From: Typha latifolia
Lineage: Eukaryota > Streptophyta > Magnoliopsida > Poales > Typhaceae
Direction: 5' to 3'
DNA: 64,000 bases
Assembly: GCA_019914945.1 (NCBI GenBank)
Contig: CM034103.1
Location: forward strand, 5,952,001 to 6,016,000
Each line of letters opens with the position of its first letter. Position 1 is the stretch's first letter. Made by a program: the position numbers and the translations under genes. Shown one piece after another: positions 22,527 through 33,585 of the stretch. The notes under the pieces were generated by a model that was given only the letters and a program-made list of their open reading frames with translations, had not been told where the DNA came from and did not search any database.

Positions 22527-22904
22527 CTATTGTGGAGTTATAAGAGCTGAAAATTCATGTTGAATACCAAAAGAATCACAAAATATGAAAAAAATTTCAT
22601 TTTCAAATTCTCTACCATGATCAGAACAAATCCTAACTAGGGTAGTAGATTTTTTATTCTGCAATTTTAAGCATAGTGATTTAAAAACTTTAAAGGTTTC
22701 AGACTTCTCTCGTAGAAAGGCAACCCAAGTATATCTGGAGTAATCATCTATCATTAAGAATATATAGCATTTACCTTCGAGACTTTTCATTTTTGTTGGA
22801 CCCATCAAGTCCATGTGAACTAATTGTAGCACACGGTCAATGGTAGCTGCATTTACCTTCTTGTGTGAGATCCAATTTGTTTTCCAATTTGACACTAACC
22901 GCAC
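22527..22904 (-). pseudogene. Copia integrase core domain
   Basis: Shows the first catalytic Asp in LVHMDLMGP, the DDYSRYTWV block and the second catalytic Asp in CSDHGREF. The HHCC region just upstream is degraded. Together with 21987-22517 it gives most of an integrase, broken by one in-frame stop (about 22524). Confidence 0.85.
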
Positions 22905-22983
22905 ACTCTTTTTGACATTTTTTTCATCTTAGGTATTTCTCTTACCACTTCTTGTTTGGACAGAATAAATAATTTCTTGTGAT

Positions 22984-23400
22984 TCATATGTCCAATACGT
23001 TGATTCCAAAGATTTGCATTGTCGAAAGAGACACTGTTACAAATTTCAATTTATTTGAAGTTCCAACAACATAGCAATTATGAGATGTTCTAGATCCATA
23101 ACATATAACATTACCATCATGATCTAGAATAGTACAATCAGTTTTGGAGAATTTTACCTCATAATCTTCATCACAAAATTGACTGATGCTCAGTAAATTT
23201 GCTTTCAAGCCCTTAACATAAAGAATATTTTCAAGAATAGGAACCCCTGGAGAACTTATCTTTCCTTTACATATTACCTTGGATGAATTACCATCTCCGA
23301 ATGTCACAACTCCCCCTTCATGTTCTTCGAGATTAGAAAATAAAGACTTATCACCCGACATATATAGAACAGCCACTGTCTAAATACCACAAATTAGAAT
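22984..23400 (-). pseudogene. Copia protease and pre-integrase region
   Basis: The aspartic protease signature WYLDSGCS is readable at about 23380-23400, but a small frameshift separates it from the following MSGDKSLFSNLE. The next part (GGVVTFGDGNSSKVICKGK, LLSISQFCD) is the usual protease C-terminus and pre-integrase region. Confidence 0.8.
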
Positions 23401-23869
23401 ATAAAGCTTTCAAGGCTGTATGCACAACATAACATTTCAAATCATTTTTCTTGACCCATATGGCCTTTGTTTTCATCCCATAAATGAAAGCACTTCTAGG
23501 TTTTTGCAAAAATTTGCAATGAGGTCAAATATGCCCTAGAATGCCGCAATGATAGCATGTCAGAACAAACCCTTTTCTACTCACCTTTTGTCGAGGAGTG
23601 TGACTAAAGTTTACCTTTGGTGCCATTGAAGATTCACCAGTTTGTAGATTCAACTTCAGTTTAGAAGCATTCATCTAGGATTGCTTTGTAAATACGGTTG
23701 ATGACTTCAGATATTCTTCCTTTTGTATACCTGCAGAAACGAAGACAATTTTGTTATTATTTGAATTACTAGTGTATCCAACACCATACCTGTCTTTTCT
23801 AGAGATATGAGCGTTTAGAATCTCGTCAAGTTTGTTCTTCCCTTTTAGAAATGTCACTTCCTTATGCAA

Positions 23870-24496
23870 TCACCTTAGTTCAATTTCATTAGCCTTCATT
23901 TTCTTTTTCGCATTATCAAGTTGTTTGAAAAGGTCTTTGACACGTTCAAGTTCCAATTTGTACTTCTCCTTAAATTGAATTCTTTCTGGTTCAATTATCT
24001 TGAGTCGTTGAAGTAGTCTAAGATTGCTTTTCTTGAATTTAAACGACTCCAGATACAGGTCATTATATGCCTTTTGAATTTCAGATTCATCTTCCTTAGC
24101 TGGTAACATATCCTGATCATCTGTACTATTAGTATCAACAACAAAGTCAGTATTAAGTAGAGAAGAGGCAAAAGCTACAAAGTTTTCTTCGTCTTTTTCA
24201 GAATCATCATCAGATTCGTTTGAGTCATCCCAAGTAACTTTCATAGCTTTACTCTTCCTCTTAAGACGATTAGGGCATTCTTGTGCGATGTGTCCAAAAC
24301 TAGAACATTCAAAACATCGAACTTTATTCTTAGAATTCTTATTTTTTTGTTTAACATTGTTGTTGCTCACACTTGTATTCGAACTCACAGTATTCTTCTT
24401 TTTCACAAAGGCTTTGCTTTTCTCAAGTTTTTTAGCATGCAACTTGTTTGGTTTTCGAAAGAATTTATTGAACATTTTGACAAACATAGTCAACAT
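23870..24496 (-). pseudogene. Copia gag: nucleocapsid zinc knuckle and coiled coil
   Basis: Contains a CCHC knuckle, CFECSSFGHIAQEC, flanked by Lys-rich sequence, then an acidic stretch and a long charged helix. This is the nucleocapsid end of gag, as in SIRE/Maximus elements. The reading is broken against the preceding gag piece, with which it overlaps slightly. Confidence 0.8.
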
Positions 24497-25293
24497 CTCA
24501 ACATCTCAACATCTAAATCACCTTCATCATCAGACTCCTCTAAATTTTGTTCAACTATGGATAGAGCCATTCCTTTGGACTTCCTCGGTTTTGGAAGACT
24601 GGATTCAAATGTTTGTAGATTTCCTACTAATTGTTCAACTTTCATAGAGTCGATGTTCTTACTTTCCTCAATAGCTGTAACTTTCGCCTGAAACCTTTTT
24701 GGAAGAGATCTAAGGATCTTACGGACAATTCTGTTTTCAGGAATTTTCTCTCCTAGGTTGAAACTGGAGTTGACTATATCACTCAGCTTTACATAGAACT
24801 CATCAAATGTCTCATTCTCCTCCATACGTAGAGTTTCAAAACTAGTAGTCAACCTCTGAAGTTTAGAAAGTTTTACAGCCATAGTTCCTTCGTGAGTAGT
24901 TTCTAAGATCGTCCAAGCTTCTTTTGCTAACTCACAAGTGGAAATTCTTCTAAATTCTTTTGAGGAAACACAACTAAAAATTACATTTATTGCCTTGCTA
25001 TTCCATTCAACTTTTTCATAATCTATCCTATCTCATGACTCTATTGGTTTTTCAGCAAGTTTATCATCCACCATTTACATTGGTGGACTCCAACCGTTCA
25101 CAACGGCAAACCATACTCGCTCGTCTATAGACTTCAAGTAAACTCTCATTCTAACTTTCCAATATCCATAATTTGATCCATCTAGAATAGGAGGTCTAAT
25201 AGACGAAGGTTCATCTCTATGAAAATCCATGCCTATCTGATCTCTTTCAACGGGTGAGAGAACCTGCTCTGATACCAATTGAAAAAACCCCAA
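24490..25293 (-). pseudogene. Copia gag: capsid (UBN2-like) and N-terminus
   Basis: The N-terminal piece (25075-25293) has the PPILDGSNYGYWKVRMRVYL motif typical of plant Copia gag. The second (24490-24882) has the capsid pattern LRMEENETFDEFYVKLSDIV..NRIVRKILRSLPKRF. A stop-containing gap, 24883-25074, separates them. The likely start is the Met of MDFHRDEPSS. Confidence 0.82.
25266..25277 (-). promoter_or_regulatory. Primer-binding site of Copia element
   Basis: Read on -, TGGTATCAGAGC, complementary to the 3' end of initiator Met tRNA, 2 nt inside the right LTR. Confidence 0.92.
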
Positions 25294-26282
25294 GACACAA
25301 GTATGTATCTAACTACTAGGCAATGATATCACTCGTTCGCTTAAGTAAAACTCCGAAGAAATATTAAAAACGAAAGCAAAGATGAACGCTAAGATTTTAA
25401 CGTGGAAAAACCCAAATGGGAAAAAAAATCACGGATCCAAACTCGGATAAAAAACAATCACTATGATAGTAGCAGTTACAAGACTGACTCACAAAACAAC
25501 TCGTCGATCCAAATGACTTTGTTCCTCTCAGTCTTGCTCGTTAGAACCCACGATTCACTGCTTCTCGTGATTGATGTTCAGCCTTAGTAACCCTCGAGAT
25601 TGATCTTTCGTCTAGATAGCTCTTAAGACGAAAGATTAAGCTTTCTAGAAGAATAGGACCTTGTTAGTTGAAGAATCGATATAGCCTCAAGAAGTCTCCT
25701 TCAAAATTGCTTCTTCAACCACCATATAGTTAGGGCATCACAATCCTTATATATGATTTTCAAACTTCTTTGGTGGGTTTGAGCACGACTCAAGTGCGTT
25801 CGAACGGCCTAACTTGATCTCAGGTGTGTTCGAATGGGCCTAAGTGCATTCGAACGCAATAGCTTGAACTTTTCAGGTTGCGTTCAAACGCGTTTGTGAA
25901 CGCTGCTCTCGGTCTATGTGAACGCAAGTACCCGCATTCGAACGCGTTTGTGAACGCAGCTCTCGGTCTGTGTGAATGCAAGTACCCGCGTTCGAACGCG
26001 TTTGTGAACGTAGCTCTCGGTCTATGTGAACACATGAGGCCGCATTCGAACGCGTTTGTGAACGCAACTCTCAGTCTGTGTGAACACATGAGGCCGCTTT
26101 TGAACGCGCTTGTGAATGCGGTGTAAACGCGGTGTGAACGTGATGTGAATTCAAAAGCTTTTCTCCAATAATCTTGCAATTCTTCAAACCAGAGATTTTC
26201 TAGACTTGTATAAAGCTCATATAAATCTATAAATACACTTAGAATATTTTGTACACAATTGCAAACAATTAAAAACCTAACA
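25280..26282 (-). repeat. Copia 5' LTR
   Basis: 1003 bp from TGAAAAAACC to CCTAACA. It carries four full 54-bp units and a partial one at about 25880-26130, and GCGTTCGAACGC at 25988-25999, 283 bp from its U3 end. Confidence 0.9.
25880..26130. repeat. 54-bp minisatellite in LTR U3
   Basis: Unit gcattcgaacgcgtttgtga + acgcagctctcggtctgtgt + gaacgcaagtaccc, four complete copies and a partial. Because 54 is a multiple of 3, repeating open frames appear on both strands; I regard these as artefacts. Confidence 0.88.
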
Positions 26283-26360
26283 GATGTTAACAATTTATTA
26301 TGAACATGGACATAATAAAAGAAATTGCACCCAAACTACGCTTGTTCAAGAATTGACATA
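26283..26360 (+). pseudogene. MULE transposase, C-terminal zinc-knuckle remnant
   Basis: Directly after the GATGT duplication the sequence reads YEHGHNKRNCTQTT, the second half of the CxxCxxxGHNKRxC knuckle that ends many plant MULE transposases. Both N-terminal knuckle cysteines are lost. It continues the gene broken at 17022, so the Copia element landed between the RPKKKR-like patch and the knuckle. Confidence 0.65.
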
Positions 26361-26589
26361 GTCACACTTATTATTTTACTAATATTTTGTAAAGAAAGAA
26401 ATATTTGATGTACATGATATACGTATGTGTTGTTTTCATGAAATATTATTTTGTATATTTTGATGACTTTTTTATGTTGCTCAAAACAAGTGTATCACTC
26501 ATGTAAATGTTGTCAATATTATATATCATTTTGTCAATGTTTTCTATTACTCTAATTTTGTAAATGTATCTTTGATTGAAATTGGTGAA

Positions 26590-27594
26590 AAAGTTGTACA
26601 GATCACCTATTAAAATTTTGCACACCTCCTATTAAAAATGTGAAACTTCAATATTAGGGAAAATATACATTGACAATTGTGAAAATATCTTATGTATCAC
26701 CTATGTAAATTATGCGCATTGCTTATATCGCTTCAGAATTAGGTACAATATACATTGACAATGATGAAAATATCTCACGCAATATTTATGTAATTTATAT
26801 ATATCGTCTATATAAAAAGTACACTTCAAAATTAAGCAAGGTATGCATTATAATGATAAAAAGTCTTATCCGTAAATTGGCAAAAAAATCTTTTAGGTAT
26901 TAAAATATATAGCTGTATATAAAGGCAAATGTTAAAAATAATAAAATTTAAGATAAACATATTATCTTTAGCTTCTTCGCAAGACACCGAGGAAATAAGA
27001 CGACAATTGAAGATTGCATATATTTTAGAATCTAACACCATTATATTAGTCTAGTTATGCATCTGAATCTAGTAAAACAACAAGTACTCCCAAAGAGTAT
27101 ACAAAATATAGACAAAAAATTTAGCCAAGGTAAGCATCAAAATCTAAATAAAAATAATCGTTAGTTTTTTTACCAAAAATTAAAAAAATTAATTTGATAT
27201 TAAATAGAAATAGAAGTCAATCATTTTGATAAATTAACAATCGTAAATTAAATATGTGAGATATATAACTTACACGCATCACTTATGTAATTTACACGCA
27301 TCGACTATGCAAAATATATGTTATAATTTTCAACAATATACATGTCGAGATTTAAAAAAAATATATCATACATTATCTATGTAATTTATATGCATCTACT
27401 ATGAAAAATGTACGTTGCAATTTCAATAATGTACGCATCGATATTTCAAAAGAAAAAAATTCACACATCACCTATATAATTTATATACATTAACTACGCA
27501 AAATGTACATTGTAATTTTCAAAAATACACGTATCGAGATTTTAAAAAAATATCACACATTATCTATGTAATTTATACACAATAGCTATGCAAG
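26590..27594. repeat. ~93-bp tandem repeat array, left part
   Basis: Repeats of a unit containing cacctatgtaatttatacgc, then atcgactatgcaaaatgtac, then a T-rich block and catcgagattt plus an A-run. Clear copies lie from about 27260 (markers near 27345, 27440 and 27531, ~93 bp apart); more diverged copies lie at 26590-26830. The array is continued at 33586 after the gypsy insertion. Confidence 0.75.
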
Positions 27595-27599
27595 ATGTA

Positions 27600-28397
27600 T
27601 GTTAAGAACCGGCTTGATCCAATCCAAAATAATTTTGGACTAGATTGGGGACGTAATTTTTGAAGGAAGCTATGGATAATCTAATCGTTGGATCTTCATA
27701 AATTTTAGATATGTTGTCGCCCTTGAGCTTACTAATGAATCCAAGATTGTAGTGTTTGGATGGTTAGATCTTGAGATATAGGCCGAATAGTGGCCAAAGA
27801 TCAAATAAATCATAGCTTGTTAGCCCTTCATGGCTAGATTGGTGTGAAGAGGGATAAGTTGTTGTGAAAGAAGGGGATTAGAAGTTAGAGGAAGCTGACC
27901 AAAGACATGGGCGGTGGAAGGAAGGAGGTAGGAGAGGGCACCAATGACTAGAGCAAGAGAGAAGGAGATAAAGGCACAATACTATTTCAATTATCAAATC
28001 ACCTCAAATTAGGGTTTCCTCCACATATTTATAGAGGCTCACCATATGGACCCATCAACTAAGATAAAAACCCTAACAACCTAACAATTTTCACCGTGGT
28101 GCATTCGAACGCACCCGATTGCGTTCGAACGTGGAATTATAGTTCTTCGTCATTATAAATGTGTGTAGGTATTAGAAATATCGCGTTCAAATAGCTCGAG
28201 CCTATTCGAACATGCAAATCGCTGTTTTTGTGAATGCAACATGGCGTTCGCATGGCCCGTTCAAATACGGTTCCTACGTTCAAATGCTCCCATGCAGAAA
28301 TCCTTTTATTTCTTCAAACAAAAATTAACTAGATAAGTAGGCTCATCCCAATGAACCCAATGTCGCGAGTGGAGCCAATATGGATCGAGTCGTATCA
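27600..28397 (-). repeat. Gypsy 3' LTR
   Basis: 798 bp. Near its U3 end it contains gcattcgaacgc (28101-28112), gcgttcgaacgt (28121-28132) and related variants up to 28290. The purine-rich aagtgtggtggag (on -) directly inside is the likely polypurine tract. Confidence 0.88.
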
Positions 28398-28439
28398 CTC
28401 CACCACACTTCCGTTCACCTTGCCCCTAAGATGTTAGCT

Positions 28440-29150
28440 TTGGATAACAATCCATGAAGTTGGATTCGTGCATCCAAATTGCCTCGTCCACCTTGCGTCC
28501 TCACCACTCCACCAAAATCTCAGTCACCCACTCGTCCTGGACTCGAGTGCATCATTTGGCTAGGATCCGAACTGGAATAGGAGTACTCGGTTCGGCTTCT
28601 GACTCGTCGAGATTAGCCCTTATTGGCTCGGGTGGAACAGCTCCAATCGGCTTGGCAAGATAAACTGAAGCCTTAAGGCTTGAGACATGAAAAACTAGAT
28701 GTATCCGTACCTCCTCAGGTAAGTCTAGACGTTATGCCACGGGTCCATGCCTCTCAGTCACCTAGTACGATCCATAAAATTTTGGAGCCAACTTTTGATT
28801 AGGATGAGTCTAACCGAGCTTTGCTGATATGGTTGGAGCTTGATGTAGACTCAGTCCCTAATCAAGAAGGACCTCTCTTGGTGCTGCTGGTCATAGACTT
28901 GCTTCATTCAGTTCTGGGCAGCCGCTAGGTGTATCTTAAGTCTCCTCAACACCTCATCACGATCTCGCAAAACTGCATCCACCTAAGTTTGGTCAGCTTG
29001 GGCTGACCAAAGACGGCCTCGAACGGAGTCATGCCAATGGCTAAGTGAAAGGCCGTGTTGTATGATCACTCTGCCTATGGCAAATAAGATAGCCATTGTC
29101 ATAGTTGCTCGTCGATAAAGCACCGCAAGTATTGCTCTATGCATCAGTTC
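28440..29150 (-). pseudogene. Gypsy integrase C-terminus and chromodomain-like end
   Basis: On -, reading from higher to lower coordinates, the segment shows the integrase tail LVFHVSSLK (about 28685) and then, after stops, EWVTEILVEW..GRKVDEAIW. The latter is comparable to the chromodomain-like end of the other gypsy element (LIEWLGKQTDESTWE at 62945-62990). It is badly broken. Confidence 0.55.
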
Positions 29151-29156
29151 AGCACC

Positions 29157-29738
29157 TCAAATTGGCCGTCCGTTTGAGGGTGATAGGTTGAACTCATACG
29201 AAAGGTAGTTCCTTGGAGAACAAAGAATTCCTACCAAAATTGACTCACAAATATAGGATAACGATCTAAAATAATTGACTTTGGCATACCATGCATCTTG
29301 GTCACCTCGCGCACATAAACCTCTACGACCTTTCTTGCCGTATAAGGATGCGCTAAGGCTAAAAAATATGCATACTTGCTGAGACGATCTCACTATCATG
29401 ATTACAGAATGTCCTCTAACCTTGGGTAGACCGTTGATGAAATCCATGGCGACATCCTCTCAAACCTTCATTGGAATCGGAAACAGTTGTAGCAAGCCGA
29501 CAGGTTTTGCCGATTTCGTCTTCGCTCTTTGACACACCTCGCAAGCCTTGACGTAGGCTTGTACATCCTTCTTCATTCTAGCACATGTGCAACTCTGGCT
29601 CAGCCATTTATAGGTGCACAACACCCCCTTGGTGATAGTATGGATGATGACAAGCATCTCTCTTTCATAAGTGGATAGCAGCTGTGAACGTTCGAAAAGA
29701 GCCTTGCTCATGTAAGCCACGAGTCTGCCCTCTTGCAT
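29157..29738 (-). pseudogene. Gypsy RNase H end and integrase N-terminus
   Basis: 29460-29738 has RNase H residues (YMSKALFERSQLLSTYEREML). An internal fusion or deletion follows, then the CC half of the HHCC zinc site (VKACEVCQRAKTKSAKPVGLLQ). 29157-29447 starts MDFINGLPKV, the block around the first catalytic Asp, then loses frame. Much of RNase H and the HH half are missing. Confidence 0.75.
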
Positions 29739-29775
29739 AAAAAAAAGTGCAACGCTGACTCCGGACGCGTCGCAC

Positions 29776-30048
29776 TCAATGGTGAACGGTTTGGTAAAAT
29801 TGACTAAAGCAAGGACTGGGGCCTGAGATCATCGCCTTTTTCAGGGCTTCAAATGCTTCTTTTACTTTGTCCATCCATGTGAATGCACCCTTCCACAACA
29901 AGGCCATGAGGCGAGCCGCAACCTTGCCATAATTCACCACAAACCAACGATAGTAGCCAGTTAAGCTGAGGAAGCCGCGTAGCTCTTTCGTAGTCTTGGG
30001 TAGCAGCCATTCCACCATGTTTTGGATCTTCTTAGGGTCAGCTTCCAT
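29776..30048 (-). pseudogene. Gypsy RT connection and RNase H start
   Basis: Reads MEADPKKIQNMVEW..PKTTKELRGFLSLTGYYRWFV, the conserved RT thumb and connection block, then the beginning of RNase H. It is offset from the main RT frame at about 30050-30090. Confidence 0.82.
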
Positions 30049-30090
30049 GCCATCTTTAGATATGATATGGCCCAGGTAGTCGACCCTTTG

Positions 30091-30684
30091 CTATCCCAAT
30101 GAACACTTGGAGTCCTTGGCCTTCAATTTGTGTTGCTGCAATAGGCCAAGTATCGTCCGAAAATGTCGCAAGTGCTCCTCCCATGTGCCGCTGTATACTA
30201 ATATATCATCAAAGAATATCAATACATATTGCCTCAAATGAGGCCTAAAGATATCATTCATTAAGCTCTGAAAGGTGGCGAGAGCATTAGTAAGACCAAA
30301 GGTCATAACGAGGAACTCATAGTGCCTATCATGAGTTCTAAACACCATCTTGTGCACATTGGATGGTTCTACTCTGATTTGATGGTACTTTGCCCTCAAA
30401 TTCAGTTTTGAGAAGTAAAATGCACTCGCCAATTCATCTAGCAACTCTTCGATCACCGGTATGGGATATCGGTCTTTGACGGTGATAAAATTGAGAGCTC
30501 GATAGTCCACACAAAACCACCACGATCTATCCTTCCACACGAGCAAGACCGGCAAAAAATAGGTGCTTCGACTTGGTCTTATCTCCCGGCTGGACAACAT
30601 CTCTTGGACTATCTTTGCTATAGCCTCCTTTTGGATGAAGGGATAATGGTATGGCCTTACATTTGCTGGACCCGTCCTGAGCAT
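30091..30684 (-). pseudogene. Gypsy reverse transcriptase
   Basis: 197 residues of the RT palm and fingers: VRPYHYPFIQKEAIAKIV, FCVDYRALN, TFGLTNALATFQSLMND, and the active-site block FFDDILVYS with both Asp present. The first catalytic Asp is replaced: FSKLNL instead of the usual FSKLDL, followed by RAKYHQIRV where a Gly is normal. The enzyme would be inactive even if translated. Confidence 0.9.
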
Positions 30685-31065
30685 GATCTCGATGCTTTGG
30701 TCTTATATCCTAGGTGGAGGCAATCCATGTGGCTGTTGGAATACATCTTCAAATTTTTGCAAAATAGCCTTTAAGTCAACGAATAAGTGCATTAAATCGT
30801 CCACGTCCTTGGCCCCTTCAATGAGTTGCATGAGGAACCCGCGGCACCCGAGTTTCAGCAACCTCTCTAGGGACTACAATGCTCTATTGGCTTCCTTGCT
30901 TGATGCGGCTAGTAGCTGAATCGGTTGGCCTTCATGACTGAACTCCATCACCATGGTGCTGAAGTTGAAGGTGACCGGTCTAAGATTCTGAAGCCATTGC
31001 ACCCCAAGCACCAAGTCGACTCCTTGTAGAGCCAATGGATATAGATCAATTCAGAAGACATGGCC

Positions 31066-31251
31066 CTAAATTTGCAGTTGAACCTTGCAGCATATGCCCT
31101 CCATTCTCAACATGGTGCCATAATCGATAACCACCTCGAAGCCGTTGGAAGGCTTTGACTCCAATCCCAAACGCTTCACCATTTGAGAATCCACAAAATT
31201 ATGGGTGCTTCCTGAATCAATAAAAATAAGGATTTTATTCTTCTTGATCAT
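31066..31251 (-). pseudogene. Gypsy aspartic protease
   Basis: Shows the active-site block FIDSGSTHNFVDSQMVKRLG, then the flap region (VIDYGTMLRMEGICCKV). This is the retropepsin-like domain that sits between gag and RT in plant gypsy elements. Confidence 0.85.
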
Positions 31252-31344
31252 ACCTTCGACCCGAAGAGTTTTCGGAGTTGACTTACCGTCAAAAGAGTGA
31301 AGGGAGAGCTTGGTATGGACATTAAGCGGGTTGTCCTCTTTAGT

Positions 31345-32718
31345 CTAGCCACCTTCCTCCTCTTGCTGCTCCTTAAGATCTTCAATGGGATCATCCTCGA
31401 TTATCTCCTCCATGAGCATGATAGCAGCGGGCTGTTTGGAGCATTTGTGGCCCAGTGTGAAGTGCTCATCACAATAAAAGTATAGGCCCTTCGAGCACCG
31501 ATCTTTGATCTCCGCTACTGTGAGGCATTGTCCCATCATCTGTGGCTGTCCCCTAAAGTCAGGGGCTATCCGTGGTAGGGGTGGCCGATTGGGGTTTGGC
31601 CGAACCCACACCGAACGTGTTGCTAGTGCTCTATGCTGGACGGTGTATCGCCTTCAACTCCCTTATTTTCTTTTCCATCATTTGAGCTACTGAGAAGGCT
31701 TTCAACAAAGTAGTAGGACAAGTCACCTTGACTTCCGCATGAATATCACAAAAAAGCCCGGAGATGAAAGTGCTTTTGAGAGCTGAGTCTGACCACCCGT
31801 GGACTCGATTGCTAATTCTTACGAACTCCTCTTGGTAGGCTCTTATAGAGATCTTTTGGGTTAGCTTCGTCAAGGTGGCTTAAAAGTCTTCATAGTCGGA
31901 GGGTCTGAAACGCAGACAATGTGCGTCGGCGAACTCCTCCCAAGTGATGAAGGTGCGCACACGATGTGTTGTTTGAAACCATCTCACAGCTACGTCTTCA
32001 AGGTGGAATGAGGCCAAAAGCATCTTTTGGTGGTCAGGTGTCCCTTGATAGGTGATGAATTGCTTTGCCCTATAAATGCAATCCCTTGAAAGGTGCGGGG
32101 TTGTAGCATTTGGTCACATCCGTTTTTGCATCCTTGATGAAGCGGCTCATGTTGCTAGACCCTTGGTTGATATGGGGTCTCCTCCCACTCCTCCCAAGGT
32201 TCCTCCTTTGTGTATGGAGCCATAGGTGCCCTCGGGTATAAGGGTGGTAAATCGATACGGTGCCCTTGCGGCTCGTCGTGTTGTTGCCATGGTGCCTCTA
32301 GAATTGGTCCTCGCCAAATCTTATCTCGTGGTAAGGGATGATACTCTTATCTTCGATAATACTCACGAGGTGGAGATCAACAATTTGGTTGGGCGGCAAC
32401 TAGTGGTGGAGCCATAGAAGCCGCAACCCTGGCTAGATCTTTCTTATTGTTTCTAGGTGGGATGCCGTCTTGATTAACTTTCCCATGATTGTTATGCTCA
32501 AAGGTATGCCTTGGAGGATTTTGGTTCATGTCAATAAGGGTTGCCTTGATCTCCAACATCGTTTGTGCTATGAGCGCTAGGGTTTGCATGAGATTAGGAG
32601 GGCCTTCCGTCCGTCCTCGTGAGCGCTGTGGGGATGGCGATTTTGACAGAGCCATGTGGTTCGTCCCCATGCCTTGGTCGCTCATTTTCTTAGCTGCCTT
32701 CGATCTTGTGGTAGCCAT
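31345..32718 (-). pseudogene. Gypsy gag polyprotein, frameshifted
   Basis: Three pieces are legible. 32377-32718 is the N-terminus (MATTRSKAAKKMSDQGMG). 31631-31873 is the capsid block (EEFVRISNRVHGWSDSALKS, FISGLFCDIHAEVKV). 31345-31611 is the knuckle, with GLYFYCDEHFTLGHKC in place of the usual GLCxxCDExxxxGHxC, so the first Cys is lost. The spans between them have stops. Confidence 0.82.
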
Positions 32719-32737
32719 GATGGTCCAAGGAACATTG

Positions 32738-32750
32738 GATCTGATACTAG
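32738..32750 (-). promoter_or_regulatory. Gypsy primer-binding site (degenerate)
   Basis: Read on -, TAGTATCAGATCC, close to TGGTATCAGAGCC (Met tRNA), next to the right LTR. Confidence 0.7.
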
Positions 32751-32752
32751 TT

Positions 32753-33580
32753 TGTTACGAACCGGCTTGATCCGATTCGAAATGATTTTGGACTAGATTG
32801 GGAATATGACTTTCGAAAGAAGCCACAGATAATCTAACCGTTGGATCTTCCTGAATTTTGGATATATTGTCACTAGTGAAAAGAGCTTTCAAAAAAATCC
32901 ATGAACGTAGGGTTTGGATAACTAGATCTTGAGATATAGGCCGAATAGTGGTTGAAGGTCAGATAAACCATAGCTTGTTAGCCCTTCAATGTCTAGATTG
33001 GTGCTAGGTTAATTCCTTGGTGTGAAAGGGGAGAGGTTGTTGTAGAAGTGGGGGATTAGGAATTAGAGGAAACCGACCAAAGACTTGGACGGTGGAAGGA
33101 AGGAGGTGGGAGAGGACGCCAATGGCTAGAGCAAGAGAGAAAGAGATAAAGGCACAATGCCATTTCAATTATCAGATCAACTCCATTTAGGGTTTCCTCC
33201 ACATATTTATAGAGGCTCACCTTAGAGACCCATCAACTAAGTTAAAAACCTTAACAACCCAACAATTTTTTCCGCGGTATATTCGAATGCACCCTATCGT
33301 ATTCGAATGTGGAATTATAGTTCTCTATCGTTGTGAACGTTTGTAGGCATTCAAGCGATCACGTTCGAATTGCTCGAGCCCGTTTGAATGCGTAAATTGT
33401 GTTCTCTATTTTTGTGAATGCGTACAGGCGTTCGCATGGTCCGTTCGAATTCGGTCCTTGCGTTCAAACGCCCCTGACAAAAATCTTTTTATTTCTTCAA
33501 ACAAAAATCAATTAGATAAATAGGTTCATCCCAATGAACTCAATATCGTAAGTGGAGTTAATATGGACTGGGTCATATCA
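32753..33580 (-). repeat. Gypsy 5' LTR
   Basis: 828 bp, starts TGTTACGAACC. It has the same body as 27600-28397. The TTCGAA motifs here have mostly decayed (attcgaatgc, ttcgaattg). Confidence 0.88.
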
Positions 33581-33585
33581 ATGTA

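Larger units (their letters stand above)
17023..26282 (-). mobile_element. Copia element, SIRE/Maximus type, internally deleted
   Basis: Two LTRs (17023-17971 and 25280-26282) with TG..CA ends are flanked by exact GATGT duplications. A Met-tRNA primer site lies inside the right LTR and the polypurine tract gccaaagggggagat inside the left one. On - the order is gag, protease, integrase, then an env-like ORF; reverse transcriptase and RNase H are missing. The integrase-before-RT order is Copia-like, and the third ORF plus the tgtcaaaaagagggag and PPT sequences are typical of SIRE/Maximus elements. A 3.2-kb solo LTR sits in the env-like ORF. Without that insert the element is about 6.1 kb. Stops and frameshifts make it non-autonomous. 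Confidence 0.9.
27600..33580 (-). mobile_element. Ty3/gypsy element with gag-PR-RT-INT remnants
   Basis: LTRs 27600-28397 and 32753-33580 (TGTTA..TATCA) are flanked by exact ATGTA duplications (27595-27599, 33581-33585). On - the order is primer site, gag, protease, RT, RNase H, integrase and a chromodomain-like end, which is the gypsy order. A chromodomain-type segment (near EWVTEILVEW, about 28500-28560) places it among chromovirus-like elements; the exact lineage is uncertain. Many stops and shifts, plus a mutated RT motif, make it inactive. It sits inside the 93-bp repeat array. Confidence 0.9.

Noticed and set aside
25820..26293. 157-codon - frame with repeated TNAFE-type units, and matching + frame
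   Set aside because: Result of a 54-bp repeat (multiple of 3) in an LTR. The same repeat in the left LTR gives a different, shorter frame.
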